From Hydnum rufescens UP504 (Eukaryota; Basidiomycota; Agaricomycetes; Cantharellales; Hydnaceae), in assembly GCA_014904985.1 (NCBI GenBank), contig MU129007.1, forward strand, positions 1 through 64,000: DNA of 64,000 nt, read 5' to 3'. Shown here in pieces: positions 1 through 11,434 of this stretch; position 1 is the stretch's first letter, and each line of letters starts with the position of its first letter. Under the pieces are notes generated by a model, which had not been told where the DNA came from, did not search any database, and saw only the letters and a list, made by a program, of their open reading frames with translations. The position numbers were made by a program, and so were the translations under genes.

Positions 1-2050
1 TGAGCCTTCTCATACAGCCTTGTCTTCCCAGTACCCTCACATATCTGCAAATGTCTCTGTCACTAAGTTCCACTTCAATGGGCCCCAACAGGCAAATTGG
101 CCTAAGTGTGTTTGGGCCCCAATTCCTGAAATATACCTAAAATATGGGCCCCAAATCAATGTATGCAATATAAATTTTATATTGTTTTGGGGCCCCTCAC
201 TCTGTAACCCTAACTAGGCCCATATTGTGCCACATTTTTGGCCCTTTCTTAGGTCTTGAAAATGACTGCCCAGGCTGCTTTGAACACTCCTCATTGAATG
301 GTGTGAGCTCTTATGTATTGTGAGTGGGTCTTTGCCCTGTGACTTGCCTGAACTTTCCATCATTGATGTATCAATTGAGTGATTGGGCTTGCCATCCTAC
401 CCAAGTAGCCTTGATAGGACTTAACCTGCTTAAGCTCACTGACTTCAGCTGGCTTTGGTGCTTGTGGATGGGATTGCGAATAAGATGATGCAAGCCACTC
501 TGTAAGTGTGTTCTCACTTTCATCATCTGAGTCATATTCACTATCCCCCATTCATCATTAGCTGCTACTGATTGTGTTTCATGGATATTAGCAGGAGCCT
601 GGTCTGGGGACTCCACTTAGCAGTTTTGGTAAGCCAGTTGATATTCTTGGATACTTCTCCTGCTGCTCCTAGGATCTTGCAGAGGGGGAGAGTGATAGGT
701 GAGTTCAAGATTTCATCTGTGAGTCCTTCCACATTCAGCTGGTGGCAAAGGTCTGTAGTGAACTCATATTTGGCATGGCACAGGGTACATATCCTCTTGG
801 AGTAGCCTTAGTTGTTCCATCTACCATCTCAATATCATCATTGGAGATATTGTTGAGTGGTTTCCTGCCCATAGGTGCTGTTTGATTCTCCTCAGGTCTC
901 CTAAGTATGGCTGGTGGATGGGAAAGGAAGCTGGTGGTTTGGAAAACAGTAGATTGTTGGAAGGGGGTGGTGAGGCTTTAGCCATTGTTGTCATGGTCAG
1001 GAAGGTAATTCAATGTATGGTTTCCCTTGGGTGGTGCCCAGTTGTGTGATTCATTCTGCTGCTTCTAGCTGGATGCGAGGCTCAAAGCAGACATTCTTCC
1101 TCTCTGGCTGTTCTGCCTCCATAACCATCCATTGCCCATTAGCAGATATTGTCCAGTTTCATCATGGATTCTTGGTCTATGACACTGGTAGTGATGCCCT
1201 GCTGAGATGAGGTGGTGCTCTTTTCCCTGGGACTGATCTTCTAACAGCTTGTTCCTAGATTCTCCAGGTTTCAGTATCAGGTTTGCAAGGTTAGTCCCAT
1301 CTGCTGTGTAGAGCCTGTCTCTGCTCATGTGAATGAGACCTTCATCCCTCATTTGATGGGCTGCAGGACAGCTTCAGGTACCTCCTGGGTGACTATTCAT
1401 CCTGTTGCAGAACCAGCATGGCCAAGGCTCAAAAGGTTGACTGAGATCTGGCCAGTCACAGTTATAGCTTGTAGGGTCTGGTGGGTTCCCTGCCATTCTG
1501 TGAGAAAGATCTGGATTTCTCTAGTAAGCTGAACTATGGGATCCTCCACAGTGTTGCTAGGTTGGCCAATTGCTGCTGGACTCCCAGAACTACTTCAGTT
1601 AAGCTTAAGGGATAACCTCCACAATTCTTCTGCTAAGTCATCCACTTGGCTGTCTGCAGATTTACTGGGAGCTGCCTTTGTCCTTGGCAAGCTAGTTTCC
1701 CTGCTATATTTCCACTTTTCCTTCCTCTTTGCAGATCACTTATGGTGAGACCAGCGATGGTCATCTTCAGAGTCAGAATCACTCTCTGAGCTGCTGTCTT
1801 CAGACTCATGATTGGTTGAGGAAGAACTATCACTGTCTGAGTCTTCCTTGTGATGATGATGCTTACTACTCTTATGGGACTTGGAGTATGATGGTTCATT
1901 ATCTGAATCAGATTCATCAGACTTTTTCTTGTTAGCTCCTGTGTGGGTTATCCTCAAGTAGATAGATTCTTTGTCTAGCACTTTAGTGGCCATTCCCTTA
2001 ACCTTCTCAATGCTTTCAGCACTGGAATGATTTAGTTGTGGGTTCTCAGC
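1..2050 (-). mobile_element. Degraded LTR-retroelement gag/protease fragment, copy 1
   Basis: This is a direct repeat of 5972-8037. Read on the minus strand it encodes a Ser/Asp-rich, His-rich gag tail (about 1993-1736) and, further on, a segment resembling the region before the aspartic protease of basidiomycete Ty3/gypsy polyproteins. Frames are broken repeatedly. Relative to copy 2 it lacks 16 single bases net between 1 and about 1260, then is identical to 2050, where homology stops abruptly and a CpG-containing segment begins. Reverse transcriptase and integrase are not visible. The element probably continues left of the window. The family assignment is from residue pattern only. Confidence 0.6.
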
Positions 2051-3020
2051 GGAGGGTTGGAAGGAGTTTTGAGGAGTAAGTTAGTTGGGGGCGGACAATG
2101 GTTCTATTGATTCCGGATGATTTCCTGGCGAGGGTTGGTGGGACAGAAGGAGTGGCCTGTTCATTAAAGGCGTGCCGACAAACTTATTAATGCTGAGATG
2201 GCCTTTGCCTTCCATTCCTTGGAAGAGACATAGGGAGGGTGTCGAGCTGTATCTCTCACCAAGCTCGGGAAGGGAGCAGATCCATGCTCATAAGCATCCT
2301 CCAAGGCTCCCATCATTGAAGTCTTCCCAAGATATGGCCATCAAAGGCAATCGTATTCCTCAGCTGTCATCCCTCGAGTCATCTCAAGGATACGAAGTCG
2401 CTGACAGGCAGAGCTTGGCGGTCGCCATCCGACGAAGCTGCCTCAAGCGGGTGCAAAGGCTTTCCATCAGGGAGTGAGGAATTGCCATCAAGGATAGCAC
2501 GTGTGTATGTTGGAGCCCAACACACTGCCTCCTTGCCTATGGTAGGGAGAGGGCATAGAGGATCTTTGCTCTGATCACTGGGGAAGGAGAGTTAATAGCA
2601 CTGTTAAATTTGAGACACACGGAGGAGGATCGTAGCCTACTTTGATCACCACCAAAGACTCTGGATCAGCTTGCCTTGTGGGGACGTAGCAGAGATTGAA
2701 AGGAGTAGTTGCGGAGCGGAGGATCCAAATGACAGGAGGCAGGGAGTTCTCGAACAACAGCCTTGTTAATTGCTCGACTTCAGCCATCAGAGTATTCATG
2801 AGAGAGGGTAACCAGTCTGAGGTGAAGTCACTATTCCCTGGGTACAGGGTCTGTTGCTCCAACTGGTCGACATCATTGTGTGCCTCCATCATTTGGACGA
2901 AGGCCTCTCCAGCAGCGCCGAAGATGGAGAAGGCATCAGCGGGGATTTTGTCCATGAGGAGAGGAGGTAGAAGGGATAAGGAAGATGTTTGTGGGGTTGA
3001 AGAGATGAGTTTCAATCTTC
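2051..3020 (-). mobile_element. Internal fragment adjoining an LTR, with gag-like ORF
   Basis: The segment lies between the truncated gag repeat and an LTR. A minus-strand ORF (3051-2575; first methionine inside the internal region near 2955) encodes an acidic, Leu/Glu-rich helical protein of about 125 residues starting MDKIPADAF. This would fit the N-terminus of a gag protein about 65 bp inside a minus-strand LTR. It retains many CpGs, unlike the DNA on both sides, and therefore looks like a younger insertion. The remainder to 2051 has stops in all frames. No protein family was recognised. An alternative is unrelated captured DNA. Confidence 0.35.
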
Positions 3021-3863
3021 TGTCCAGGCGACACTGCCGTCGAAGCCACAAACAGAAAGAGGAAAGAGATTAATTAACCACATGCTATCGCAGTGGGAAT
3101 CCTGAGTATACACCACACAACAAGGGACACACAAGTCTCACACCTATCGCAGTGGGAATCCTGAGAGATCGAAACTGGTGATCCCAACTGCGAAGGGCTA
3201 TAAATACTATTTCCTGCACACAGCCTCCAACCTTCCAGAGCCTTCCACCATCTTCCATAACCTTCCGGATCCTCCTAGAATGCCGGCTCCGCAGCCCATC
3301 AGTCAGCCTCCACAGCCACCATCACTAAGCCTCACTAAGCTGACACAGCCGTGTTATGAATCCTGTGCGCACCTCCACATGGGCTATGCCCCAACTTCCA
3401 TATGTATCCCCTTAGTGTATGTACTTCCAAGGCAGTGTACACCTGGGTACTCCAAAGGTGTCCAAAGTGTCAAAGGACCATAATGATGTGGATGGAGTAC
3501 AGATTGGGACAGGTGATGTGGATTCAGGGACTGGGGTAGAGGAGGAGGAGGGGGAGTCCTGGATTGGCAACTCCATGGACCATGTGGGGAGCAAGGGAAT
3601 GACAGGTGCTGACAAGGGCGCCAATGCTGCCACTGGTTGACTACCCAGCCCATAGCCCGCTGGCCGAGGCCTGATAGAACGAGGGCAATAATAATAAGAG
3701 AAATGCCAATAATGGCAAGGATGACAATAACCCCCATAGTGAATGGAGGGAGAGAGGAGACAAGAGCATTTGAGGAAGTAGGCGCCATATGATAGGTCAA
3801 TGAAGAATGATACTCTGACGGGTAAGTCCTTAGGCGGAAGCAAATGTCAATTTGATCCTGACA
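3021..3863. mobile_element. LTR, copy 1 (843 bp)
   Basis: The segment starts TGTC and ends CCTGACA, and is about 85-90 % similar to 21294-22137 over its whole length. The flanking 5-mers (tcttc and ggttg) do not match, so it is not a simple solo insertion, in keeping with an attached internal fragment at 2051-3020. A TATAAATA box at 3199-3206 suggests transcription on the plus strand, whereas the neighbouring gag-like ORF suggests the minus strand, so orientation is left open. A minus-strand ORF with a membrane helix overlaps it (see 3384-3800). Confidence 0.75.
3384..3800 (-). CDS. LTR-internal small ORF with one membrane helix
   Basis: A 138-codon ORF lies entirely inside the LTR. Its first third holds a strongly hydrophobic stretch (MGVIVILAIIGISLIIIALV onward) followed by Pro/Ser-rich sequence. 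The corresponding ORF in the other LTR copy (22061-21684) keeps the same start region and an identical membrane segment, although its tail differs by small indels. No homologous family is recognised. It may be a real LTR-encoded peptide or a chance open frame preserved because the DNA is recent. Confidence 0.25.
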   Translation of the reverse strand: MTYHMAPTSSNALVSSLPPFTMGVIVILAIIGISLIIIALVLSGLGQRAMGWVVNQWQHWRPCQHLSFPCSPHGPWSCQSRTPPPPPLPQSLNPHHLSQSVLHPHHYGPLTLWTPLEYPGVHCLGSTYTKGIHMEVGA

Positions 3864-4556
3864 GGTTGGGAGCTCTGATGACTGTCAAATCAAAATCTGG
3901 TTCAGCCAGTGTGTAGATGGGAGACTGTATTTCTGTTGTTATTCATTGGGCTGGTTCCGCTTCAATGGTTGATCACACTCTGCAAGATGTGTATGGTGTT
4001 CAGTGGAGAATAGGAAGGGATATGGACTAGCTGTAGTCCATGATATATCATTTGGGATGCTTGTAGAAAGGCTTATATGTCTGGGATGCTTGTGGAAAGG
4101 CTTATACATTGTTCGTGTTGTGCTGGTCTGTTTACTGATATTTGTGGTTCTTGTTTATGTTCTCCTGGTCAAAATGCAGATATCTGTGGGTTATAAACTG
4201 GTCAGTGCTTGGTTAGTCTTGTTAGTATGTTTCTTTCTTCTTTCTTCAAAACCTGATACATATTTCATTATGCTTACTTTTCCTTGGATGTCCAGCAACT
4301 CTAACCTTGGGTCCTGCAACTATCCTTGGCTTTAGTGATTTGTGTAGAGGGCTACCAGTGGCTTTGTCTCAATCAACCTTGAAGATGACTTAGCTCCAAA
4401 TGGCTTATAGATAGACTGTTCTTTAGAGGCAAGCAGAAAAGTTGACAGTGGTTGACAGTGATGATTTCCAGAGAGGAGATTATTTTTTTTGTGGGGATAC
4501 AGGAAATCTACCAGCTTTTATACCTTTCTGAAGGTGGCTGTGTTTAAGAAATATGA
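3864..4556. other. No gene recognised; AT-rich repeat-island DNA
   Basis: Only short ORFs are present. The longest (4003-4335, plus) is hydrophobic but low in complexity and has no recognisable motif. CpG is scarce, as in the surrounding island. Confidence 0.5.
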
Positions 4557-4735
4557 CTCCCTCATGGGTGAGTCATATGTGAGTCATAGGTGAGAACAAA
4601 AGAAAAATAACAAGATGATGTCATAATGCAGTCATAGCTGAGTCATGCATAAGGAGAACAAAAGGAATCATGAGGGGTGATGTCATAGTGATGTCATTCA
4701 TAAAGAGAACAAAAGGACTCATGAGGAGGGGTGAT
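4557..4735. repeat. Imperfect tandem repeat rich in TGAGTCA/GATGTCA
   Basis: Units built on gagaacaaaagga, a TCATGAGG block and GATGTCAT recur two to three times, preceded by several TGAGTCA heptamers. TGAGTCA is the classical Gcn4/AP-1 bZIP site, but its clustering here may only reflect repeat amplification. Confidence 0.55.
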
Positions 4736-4841
4736 GTCACCAATTTGCTGAGCATGTGGAATGCTTGGAGCATGTGGTCACTGACCATGTGGAGCATTCT
4801 GGAGGCAAAATGAAAGGATATCTCCAGGTTTTGGAGATTAA

Positions 4842-4935
4842 TTTGAGCATAGTCCAGTGGTTAAGGTGTTTTGTTGTTGGTTGATAATGGGGACAAGTGC
4901 ATGGGATCGGATTCGATGCAGAAACAGCATTTTGC
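4842..4935 (+). repeat. tRNA-like pol III promoter, candidate SINE head
   Basis: TAGTCCAGTGG at 4850-4860 matches the tRNA A-box consensus exactly. About 50 bp downstream, GGATTCGATGC (4909-4919) resembles a B box with the TTCGA core. The segment does not fold into a convincing tRNA acceptor or T stem, so it is not called a tRNA gene. A tRNA-derived SINE fragment is the likeliest explanation. Confidence 0.35.
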
Positions 4936-4952
4936 ATCCCATAATAGACGTT

Positions 4953-5350
4953 CTTGGTATCATTAGATGCGTATTTTTAACAGCTTTCTGGGCGCAGTGG
5001 TTCTGAGCAGATCCAGTGTAAACTGACAGAGAAAGTCATTTTTTACTGATGGGTGTTGATCTGATAGTAATATCATTCTGTAGAGTTCAGTTTTGATCTG
5101 TTCTTTGTGTGCTTAGTACCATTGGATGCGGATTTTTTATATATTTCTAGGCGCAGTTGTTCCAAGGGGATCAGATGCGAACTGAGGGAGAAATTCATTT
5201 TTTACTGGAAATCCCAGATTTTGATAGTAAAATTGGCCTGGAGAGTGCAGTTTTTGGTCTGTTCCCCTTGTGTTTGGTACCGTTCGAAAGGTGTGAATCG
5301 TAGCTCTCTAAGCGTTATATGGGCGTATCTCTCCGACCAAAACTGACGGA
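4953..5350. repeat. Degenerate tandem repeat, ~155-bp units
   Basis: Three diverged units begin near 4953, 5108 and 5269. Each opens with a TTGGTAcCaTT-like block, then a gcgcag or equivalent stretch, an actga(c/g)rgag block and a TTTTTACT tract. The third unit is truncated. Confidence 0.5.
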
Positions 5351-5971
5351 GTTATAGAATGAATTTGATTTCCGCACATAGCCATAATTAATTTCATAAT
5401 TGGTCACGTGATTGTCCAAAGGCTGGGAGTGGTGTGATTTTGCATTTTCTGATACTGGATGTTTTTATCTTCCACACTGCTCATTCTGTTTTTGGGCTTG
5501 TTCTCTTTGTCTGGACTCCCTCTTTCCAACACATCCACTCACAAGTCATTTGGAGCAGGTTTGGCTCCATTATGACCAGTGCTCTCCTCCCCCACTCAAC
5601 ACCACCTTGTGTGAGTAGATCCTGGCCATTTGTGCATTTTTGGGTTTTTTCAATGCATATTAATCACCTTGTTCCCTTTTACCCATTTGTGTGTCCATCT
5701 GATGATTTTTCACTTCACTACCACCCATCTTCTCCCCCCTTTCCTTGCACCTACCTACAGAAGGAAGACCATGCCTGTTTTCACAGATTCTCACCTCACC
5801 TCTTTCACCCTCCATCTACCTGTTCATATCTGCATCTAGTTCTAGTCCCACATCAATAAATGTTTCAGTTTCCTTGCAATGTGCATACATGTATTGAATA
5901 TCAAAAACTGTGATATAATGACCCCTCAAGGCCCATGAGACACTCAAGGGGTCAACAATGTTAGGCATATC
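5351..5971. other. No gene recognised; T/C-rich repeat-island DNA
   Basis: An overlapping pair of short ORFs (5412-5859) is low-complexity Phe/His/Pro-rich and not convincing. A sharp change to the duplicated gag fragment occurs at 5972. Confidence 0.45.
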
Positions 5972-8423
5972 TGAGCCTTCTCATACAGCCTTGTCTTCCC
6001 AGTACCCTCACATATCTGCAAATGTCTTCTGTCACTAAGTTCCACTTCAATGGGCCCCAACAGGCAAATTGGCCTAAGTGTGTTTGGGCCCCAATTCCTG
6101 AAATATACCTAAAATATGGGCCCCAAATCAATGTATGCAATATAAATTTTATATTGTTTTGGGGCCCCTCACTCTGTAACCCTAACTAGGCCCATATTGT
6201 GCCACATTTTTGGCCCTTTCTTAGGTCTTGAAAATGACTGCCCAGGCTGCTTTGAACACTCCTCATTGAATGGTGTGAAGCTCTTATGTATTGTGAGTGG
6301 GTCTTTGCCCTGTGACTTGCCTGAACTTTCCATCATTGATGTATCAATTGAGTGATTGGGCTTGCCATCCTACCCAAGTAGCCCTTGATAGGACTTAACC
6401 TGCTTAAGCTCACTGACTTCAGCTGGCTTTGGTGCTTGTGGATGGGATTGCGAATAAGATGATGCAAGCCACTCTGTAAGTGTGTTCTCACTTTCATCAT
6501 CTGAGTCATATTCACTATCCCCCATTCATCATTAGCTGCTACTGATTGTGTTTCATGGATATTAGCAGGAGCCTGGTCTGGGGACTCCCACTTAGCAGTT
6601 TTGGTAAGCCAGTTGATATTCTTGGATACTTCTCCTGCTGCTCCTAGGATCTTGCAGAGGGGGAGAGTGATAGGTGAGTTCAAGATTTCATCTGTGAGTC
6701 CTTCCACATTCAGCTGGTGGCAAAGGTCTGTAGTGAACTCATATTTGGGCATGGCACAGGGTACATATCCTCTTGGAGTAGCCTTAGTTGTTCCATCTAC
6801 CATCTCAATATCATCATTGGAGATATTGTTGAGTGGTTTCCTGCCATAGGTGCTGTTTGATTCTCCTCAGGTCTCCTAAGTATGGCTGGTGGATTGGGAA
6901 AGGAAGCTGGTGGTTTGGAAAACAGTAGATTGTTGGAAGGGGGTGGTGAGGCTTTAGCCATTGTTGGTCATGGTCAGGAAGGTAATTCAATGTATGGTTT
7001 CCCTTGGGTGGGTGCCCCAGTTGTGTGAATTCATTCTGCTGCTTCTAGCTGGATGCGAGGCTCAAAGCAGACATTCTTCCTCTCTGGCTGTTCTGCCTCC
7101 ATAACCATCCATTGCCCATTAGCAGATATTTGTCCAGTTTCATCATGGATTCTTGGTTCTATGACACTGGTAGTGGATGCCCTGCTGAGATGAGGTGGTG
7201 CTCCTTTTCCCCTGGGACTGAGTCTTCTAACAGCTTGTTCCCTAGATTCTCCAGGTTTCAGTATCAGGTTTGCAAGGTTAGTCCCATCTGCTGTGTAGAG
7301 CCTGTCTCTGCTCATGTGAATGAGACCTTCATCCCTCATTTGATGGGCTGCAGGACAGCTTCAGGTACCTCCTGGGTGACTATTCATCCTGTTGCAGAAC
7401 CAGCATGGCCAAGGCTCAAAAGGTTGACTGAGATCTGGCCAGTCACAGTTATAGCTTGTAGGGTCTGGTGGGTTCCCTGCCATTCTGTGAGAAAGATCTG
7501 GATTTCTCTAGTAAGCTGAACTATGGGATCCTCCACAGTGTTGCTAGGTTGGCCAATTGCTGCTGGACTCCCAGAACTACTTCAGTTAAGCTTAAGGGAT
7601 AACCTCCACAATTCTTCTGCTAAGTCATCCACTTGGCTGTCTGCAGATTTACTGGGAGCTGCCTTTGTCCTTGGCAAGCTAGTTTCCCTGCTATATTTCC
7701 ACTTTTCCTTCCTCTTTGCAGATCACTTATGGTGAGACCAGCGATGGTCATCTTCAGAGTCAGAATCACTCTCTGAGCTGCTGTCTTCAGACTCATGATT
7801 GGTTGAGGAAGAACTATCACTGTCTGAGTCTTCCTTGTGATGATGATGCTTACTACTCTTATGGGACTTGGAGTATGATGGTTCATTATCTGAATCAGAT
7901 TCATCAGACTTTTTCTTGTTAGCTCCTGTGTGGGTTATCCTCAAGTAGATAGATTCTTTGTCTAGCACTTTAGTGGCCATTCCCTTAACCTTCTCAATGC
8001 TTTCAGCACTGGAATGATTTAGTTGTGGGTTCTCAGCCTTTAATGCATCAAAAACATCCTTCTGGAGATGCTTGGGTAGACCTTTCCAGAAATACAAGTT
8101 CTGGTCTGCCTCACTCAGAGACCCTTTAGGCTTGAGATACTCAACTCAAGTCTTGTATTCTCAGTAGTATTTAGCAAGTTGCTTCTGAGTTGCAATTATT
8201 CATTTGTGCTTAATAAAATGAATAATATCCTCATGGGTATACCAAGGTCAGAATTGGTTGGGGTTGTAAAGCTCAGTGAGCTTATGCTTCAACTCATCCC
8301 AATTAGAGGCAGACTTGACTTCCTCAAGTGTAGAGACAAGGTGTTGGATAGACCACCTACAGTATAGAGGTATCTGGCTGCACTTCTTCTTATCTGTCCA
8401 TCCAGCTTCACTAGTTCCAATTT
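5972..8423 (-). mobile_element. Degraded Ty3/gypsy-like gag/protease fragment, copy 2
   Basis: On the minus strand, in order: a capsid-like piece (to 8248, containing TLEEVKSASNWDELKHKL); a gag piece (8097-7723) ending in a His- and Ser/Asp-rich tail; a linker (7339-7031); and a segment (6803-6333) with YEFTTDLCHQLNVEGLTDEI and CKILGAAGEVSKNINWL. The last resembles the region preceding the retropepsin domain in basidiomycete retroelement polyproteins. Frameshifts and stops separate the pieces, and no protease active site, RT or integrase is visible. The 5' end of gag is cut by the palindrome at 8424. The segment is CpG-poor, in keeping with an old, silenced copy. Confidence 0.65.
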
Positions 8424-8447
8424 CACCTAATGCACCCTCAAAATAGT

Positions 8448-8493
8448 ACCTCTTAGGTGGTTTGAGTTTGCATCTGCAAACCACCTAAGAGGT
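8448..8493. repeat. Terminal hairpin of palindrome, left end
   Basis: acctcttaggtggtttg at 8448-8464 pairs perfectly with 8477-8493 around a 12-nt loop. The same hairpin sits at the other end of the palindrome. Confidence 0.85.
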
Positions 8494-8878
8494 GTTCTGA
8501 GTATAGGCATGTCTAAGACATGCCTGAGGGGTATTTTTGGGGAATTTTTTTTCTAAGTTCACTATATAGACATGTCTAAAATAGCCTGCCACAGGCGCTG
8601 CCCAGGAGGGTTTGTTCACTGGCTGGAGAGTGTTACAGGTCTAATTTAGGCATGTCTAATAAGATATTTTCTGGAGCCTTAGAGGTGTCTATCATCCTTA
8701 CTGTGTGTCTACTGGTGTCTAAATCAACATTTTGAGCCCAAGACCTCCAGTGGCAGTACTAATAGGTGCCTAATGTTGTCTAGATCCAATAATAATCCAA
8801 TAATAATGCTGCTATTGTGGATGCATGTCTACTAGTGTCTAAATTAGAACAAAGGCATCTGCTCAGGGGGAGATCATT

Positions 8879-9041
8879 AGACATGTCTAGAGATGTCTAG
8901 AGATGTCTAGGTGTGTCTAGACATATCTAGACACATCTAGTCATGTCTATAGTCATGTCTATAGTCATGTCTAGACACATCTAGTCATGTCTAGACACAT
9001 CTAGTCATGTCTAGACACATCTAGACATGTCTAGACATGGA
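8879..9041. repeat. AGACATGTCT-type short tandem array, left arm
   Basis: Dense repetition of gtctagacatgtctag and variants (tctagacacatctagtcatg, tctatagtcatg). The core AGACATGTCT is itself a palindrome. Isolated copies occur further out, at about 8500-8680. The array is longer than its mirror copy at 12237-12344, so the copies have changed unit number since the arms were made. Confidence 0.85.
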
Positions 9042-10636
9042 AAGGTGTATTAGGTAATATCCCATAATAACTTTGGATATCCAGTTACATAATAAAGGGT
9101 TTCTTATTTTAAAAAAAGCCTAAATGCAGAAATTGGATGAAGTACATCCAAATAATATTTAGCCATCCAGCCCAATGGAGGCCCAGGACCAGGGGGAGGT
9201 GCCTGGGATGGGTGGAGGGACCCCTAAGGACCCTGGCTGAGTGAAGAAACCAGGCCCAGAGCAAGTGGCTAGTGCCTGGAGAGATGGGGGCAGTAAAATG
9301 AATACCAGAAATTCCAGAACTTGCCGGATCTGAACCGCTGGGTGGTTCTTTCTGGAATTTGGCACATGATTGGGGACTATTAGGGCGAAGAACATATTAA
9401 AATTTCAGCCAATTCCAATCAGTAGGTATTGAGATATCAGGAAAACAAGTTTGGACACTGAAAATTAATTTCCTCCCTTACAGAATACCTGGGAACTTGA
9501 AAATTTGCACAGAGTATGATACTATAATGTACTAATTATGTGCCAAAAATTATCCCAATCCACCCACTTTAAGGTAGGGAACTGGACAATGGATACCAGA
9601 GGCAGTGAAAATTGCCAAAACATATCCAATGAGCAGACTATTCTGAAACTTGGCATGTGATTAGACACTGCTCAGGTGAAGAACATATTCATTTTTCAGC
9701 CCAATCCATGCAGTAGGTACAGAGATATGAGGCAAATAGGTTTCAACCTTGAAAATTGATTTACTCCCCTACAGACAAGATGCGGACTTGAAATTTTACA
9801 TGGAGTATGACCATGTAATCCAATAAATATGTGCCAAGAATCAGCTTATTTTGTTTACTTCTAGGCATTGAACTCCCTTTTCAGGCAAAAAGGGAACAAA
9901 AGCCTACCATAAATGTAGAACATCCACATTAGGACCAAACTAAGTGGAATAGGCTTAGAATATTATAACACTGACTATATCCAAAAATGAAATACATTGG
10001 ATGTGTGGAAGTGGTTGAAATTCAGGGGAGGGGGAGGAAGATCAAAAGTCAATTATATAAGATGTAGAGCAGAGGTTGCTCTAATATTATCCCAATAGTT
10101 TCATACATATATGGAAGTATACATACCAAATATCAGCCTGATTGGACTCCATCTAGGCACTATTCCACAGCACTCCCCCCTAAATAATAATTCCTCCCAG
10201 AGCCTTCCATCCATGCAATGGCCCTGAACATTCACCTTAGGTCAGAAAAATACATTCATAACATTCCCAAAATTTCAGATTCATGATCCAGTGTGAGAGT
10301 TTCCATAATATTTCAAGTTTCACTGACATACCCCCTCCAATTGGGGCACTTCCAGAGCTCCAATCACTCCCATGTTTTGTAGGCCACACCGGCCACCATT
10401 TGAGGCTCAGGCCCAAAATTTCAGCCCATTCTAAGCACTTTTGACATTGGTCACATGATCAAGATCCCCCCCTCCCCCTGCTTCACTCAGTGATCCAATC
10501 TGTATGAAAGCTGTTGCCATCTGTAGTAGTAGTATGTAACAGTGTATGATTCAAATTTCAGACCATTCCATGCAATATTGATTGATTTATTCAAGAAATA
10601 TTCTAGATCTATTCAATTTGGGGGGTAGAGGTATGC

Positions 10637-10658
10637 ATGTAGTGAAATTTCACTACAT
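10637..10658. repeat. Apex of the giant palindrome
   Basis: atgtagtgaaa joined to its exact complement tttcactacat, with no spacer. The same half-sequence (aatttcactacata) occurs once at about 19429-19442, at the end of an ORF. The apex therefore coincides with an ORF end in the related copy. Confidence 0.85.
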
Positions 10659-11434
10659 ACCATACCTATTTCTTGAATAACTCAATCAATATTGCATGGA
10701 ATGGTCTGAAATTTGAATCATACACTGTTACATACTACTACTACAGATGGCAACAGCTTTCATACAGATTGGATCACTGAGTGAAGCAGGGGGAGGGGGG
10801 ATCTTGATCATGTGACCAATGTCAAAAAGTGCTTAGAATGGGCTGAAATTTTGGGCCTGAGCCTCAAATGGTGGCCGGGTGTGGCCTACAAAACATGGGA
10901 GTGATTGGAGCTCTGGAAGTGCCCCAATTGGAGGGGTATGTCAGTGAAACTTGAAATATTATGGAAACTCTCACACTGGAGTCATGAATCTGAAATTTTG
11001 GGAATGTTATGAATGTATTTTTCTGACCTAAGGGTGAATGTTCAGGGCCATTGCATGGATGGAAGGCTCTGGGGAGGAAATTATTATTTAGGGGGGAGTG
11101 CTGTGGAATAGTGCCTAGATGGAGTCCAATCAGGCTGATATTTGGTATGTATACTTCCCATATATGTATGAAACTATTGGGATAATATTAGAGCAACCTC
11201 TGCTCTACATCTTATATAATTGACTTTTGATCTTCCTCCCCTCCCCCTGAATTTCAACCACTTCCACACATCCAATGTATTTCATTTTTGGATATAGTCA
11301 GTGTTATAATATTCTAAGCCTATTCCACTTAGTTTGGTCCTAATGTGGAGTGTTCTACATTTATGGTAGGCTTTTGTTCCCTTTTTGCCTGAAAAGGGAG
11401 TTCAATGCCTAGAAGTAAACAAAATAAGCTGATT

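Noticed and set aside
1536..1935. Plus-strand ORFs shared exactly by both gag copies (1536-1748, 1729-1935)
   Set aside because: They are antisense shadows of the minus-strand gag tail and recur only because the DNA is duplicated.
4842..4935. Functional tRNA gene
   Set aside because: A and B boxes are present but acceptor and T stems do not pair; kept only as a SINE candidate.
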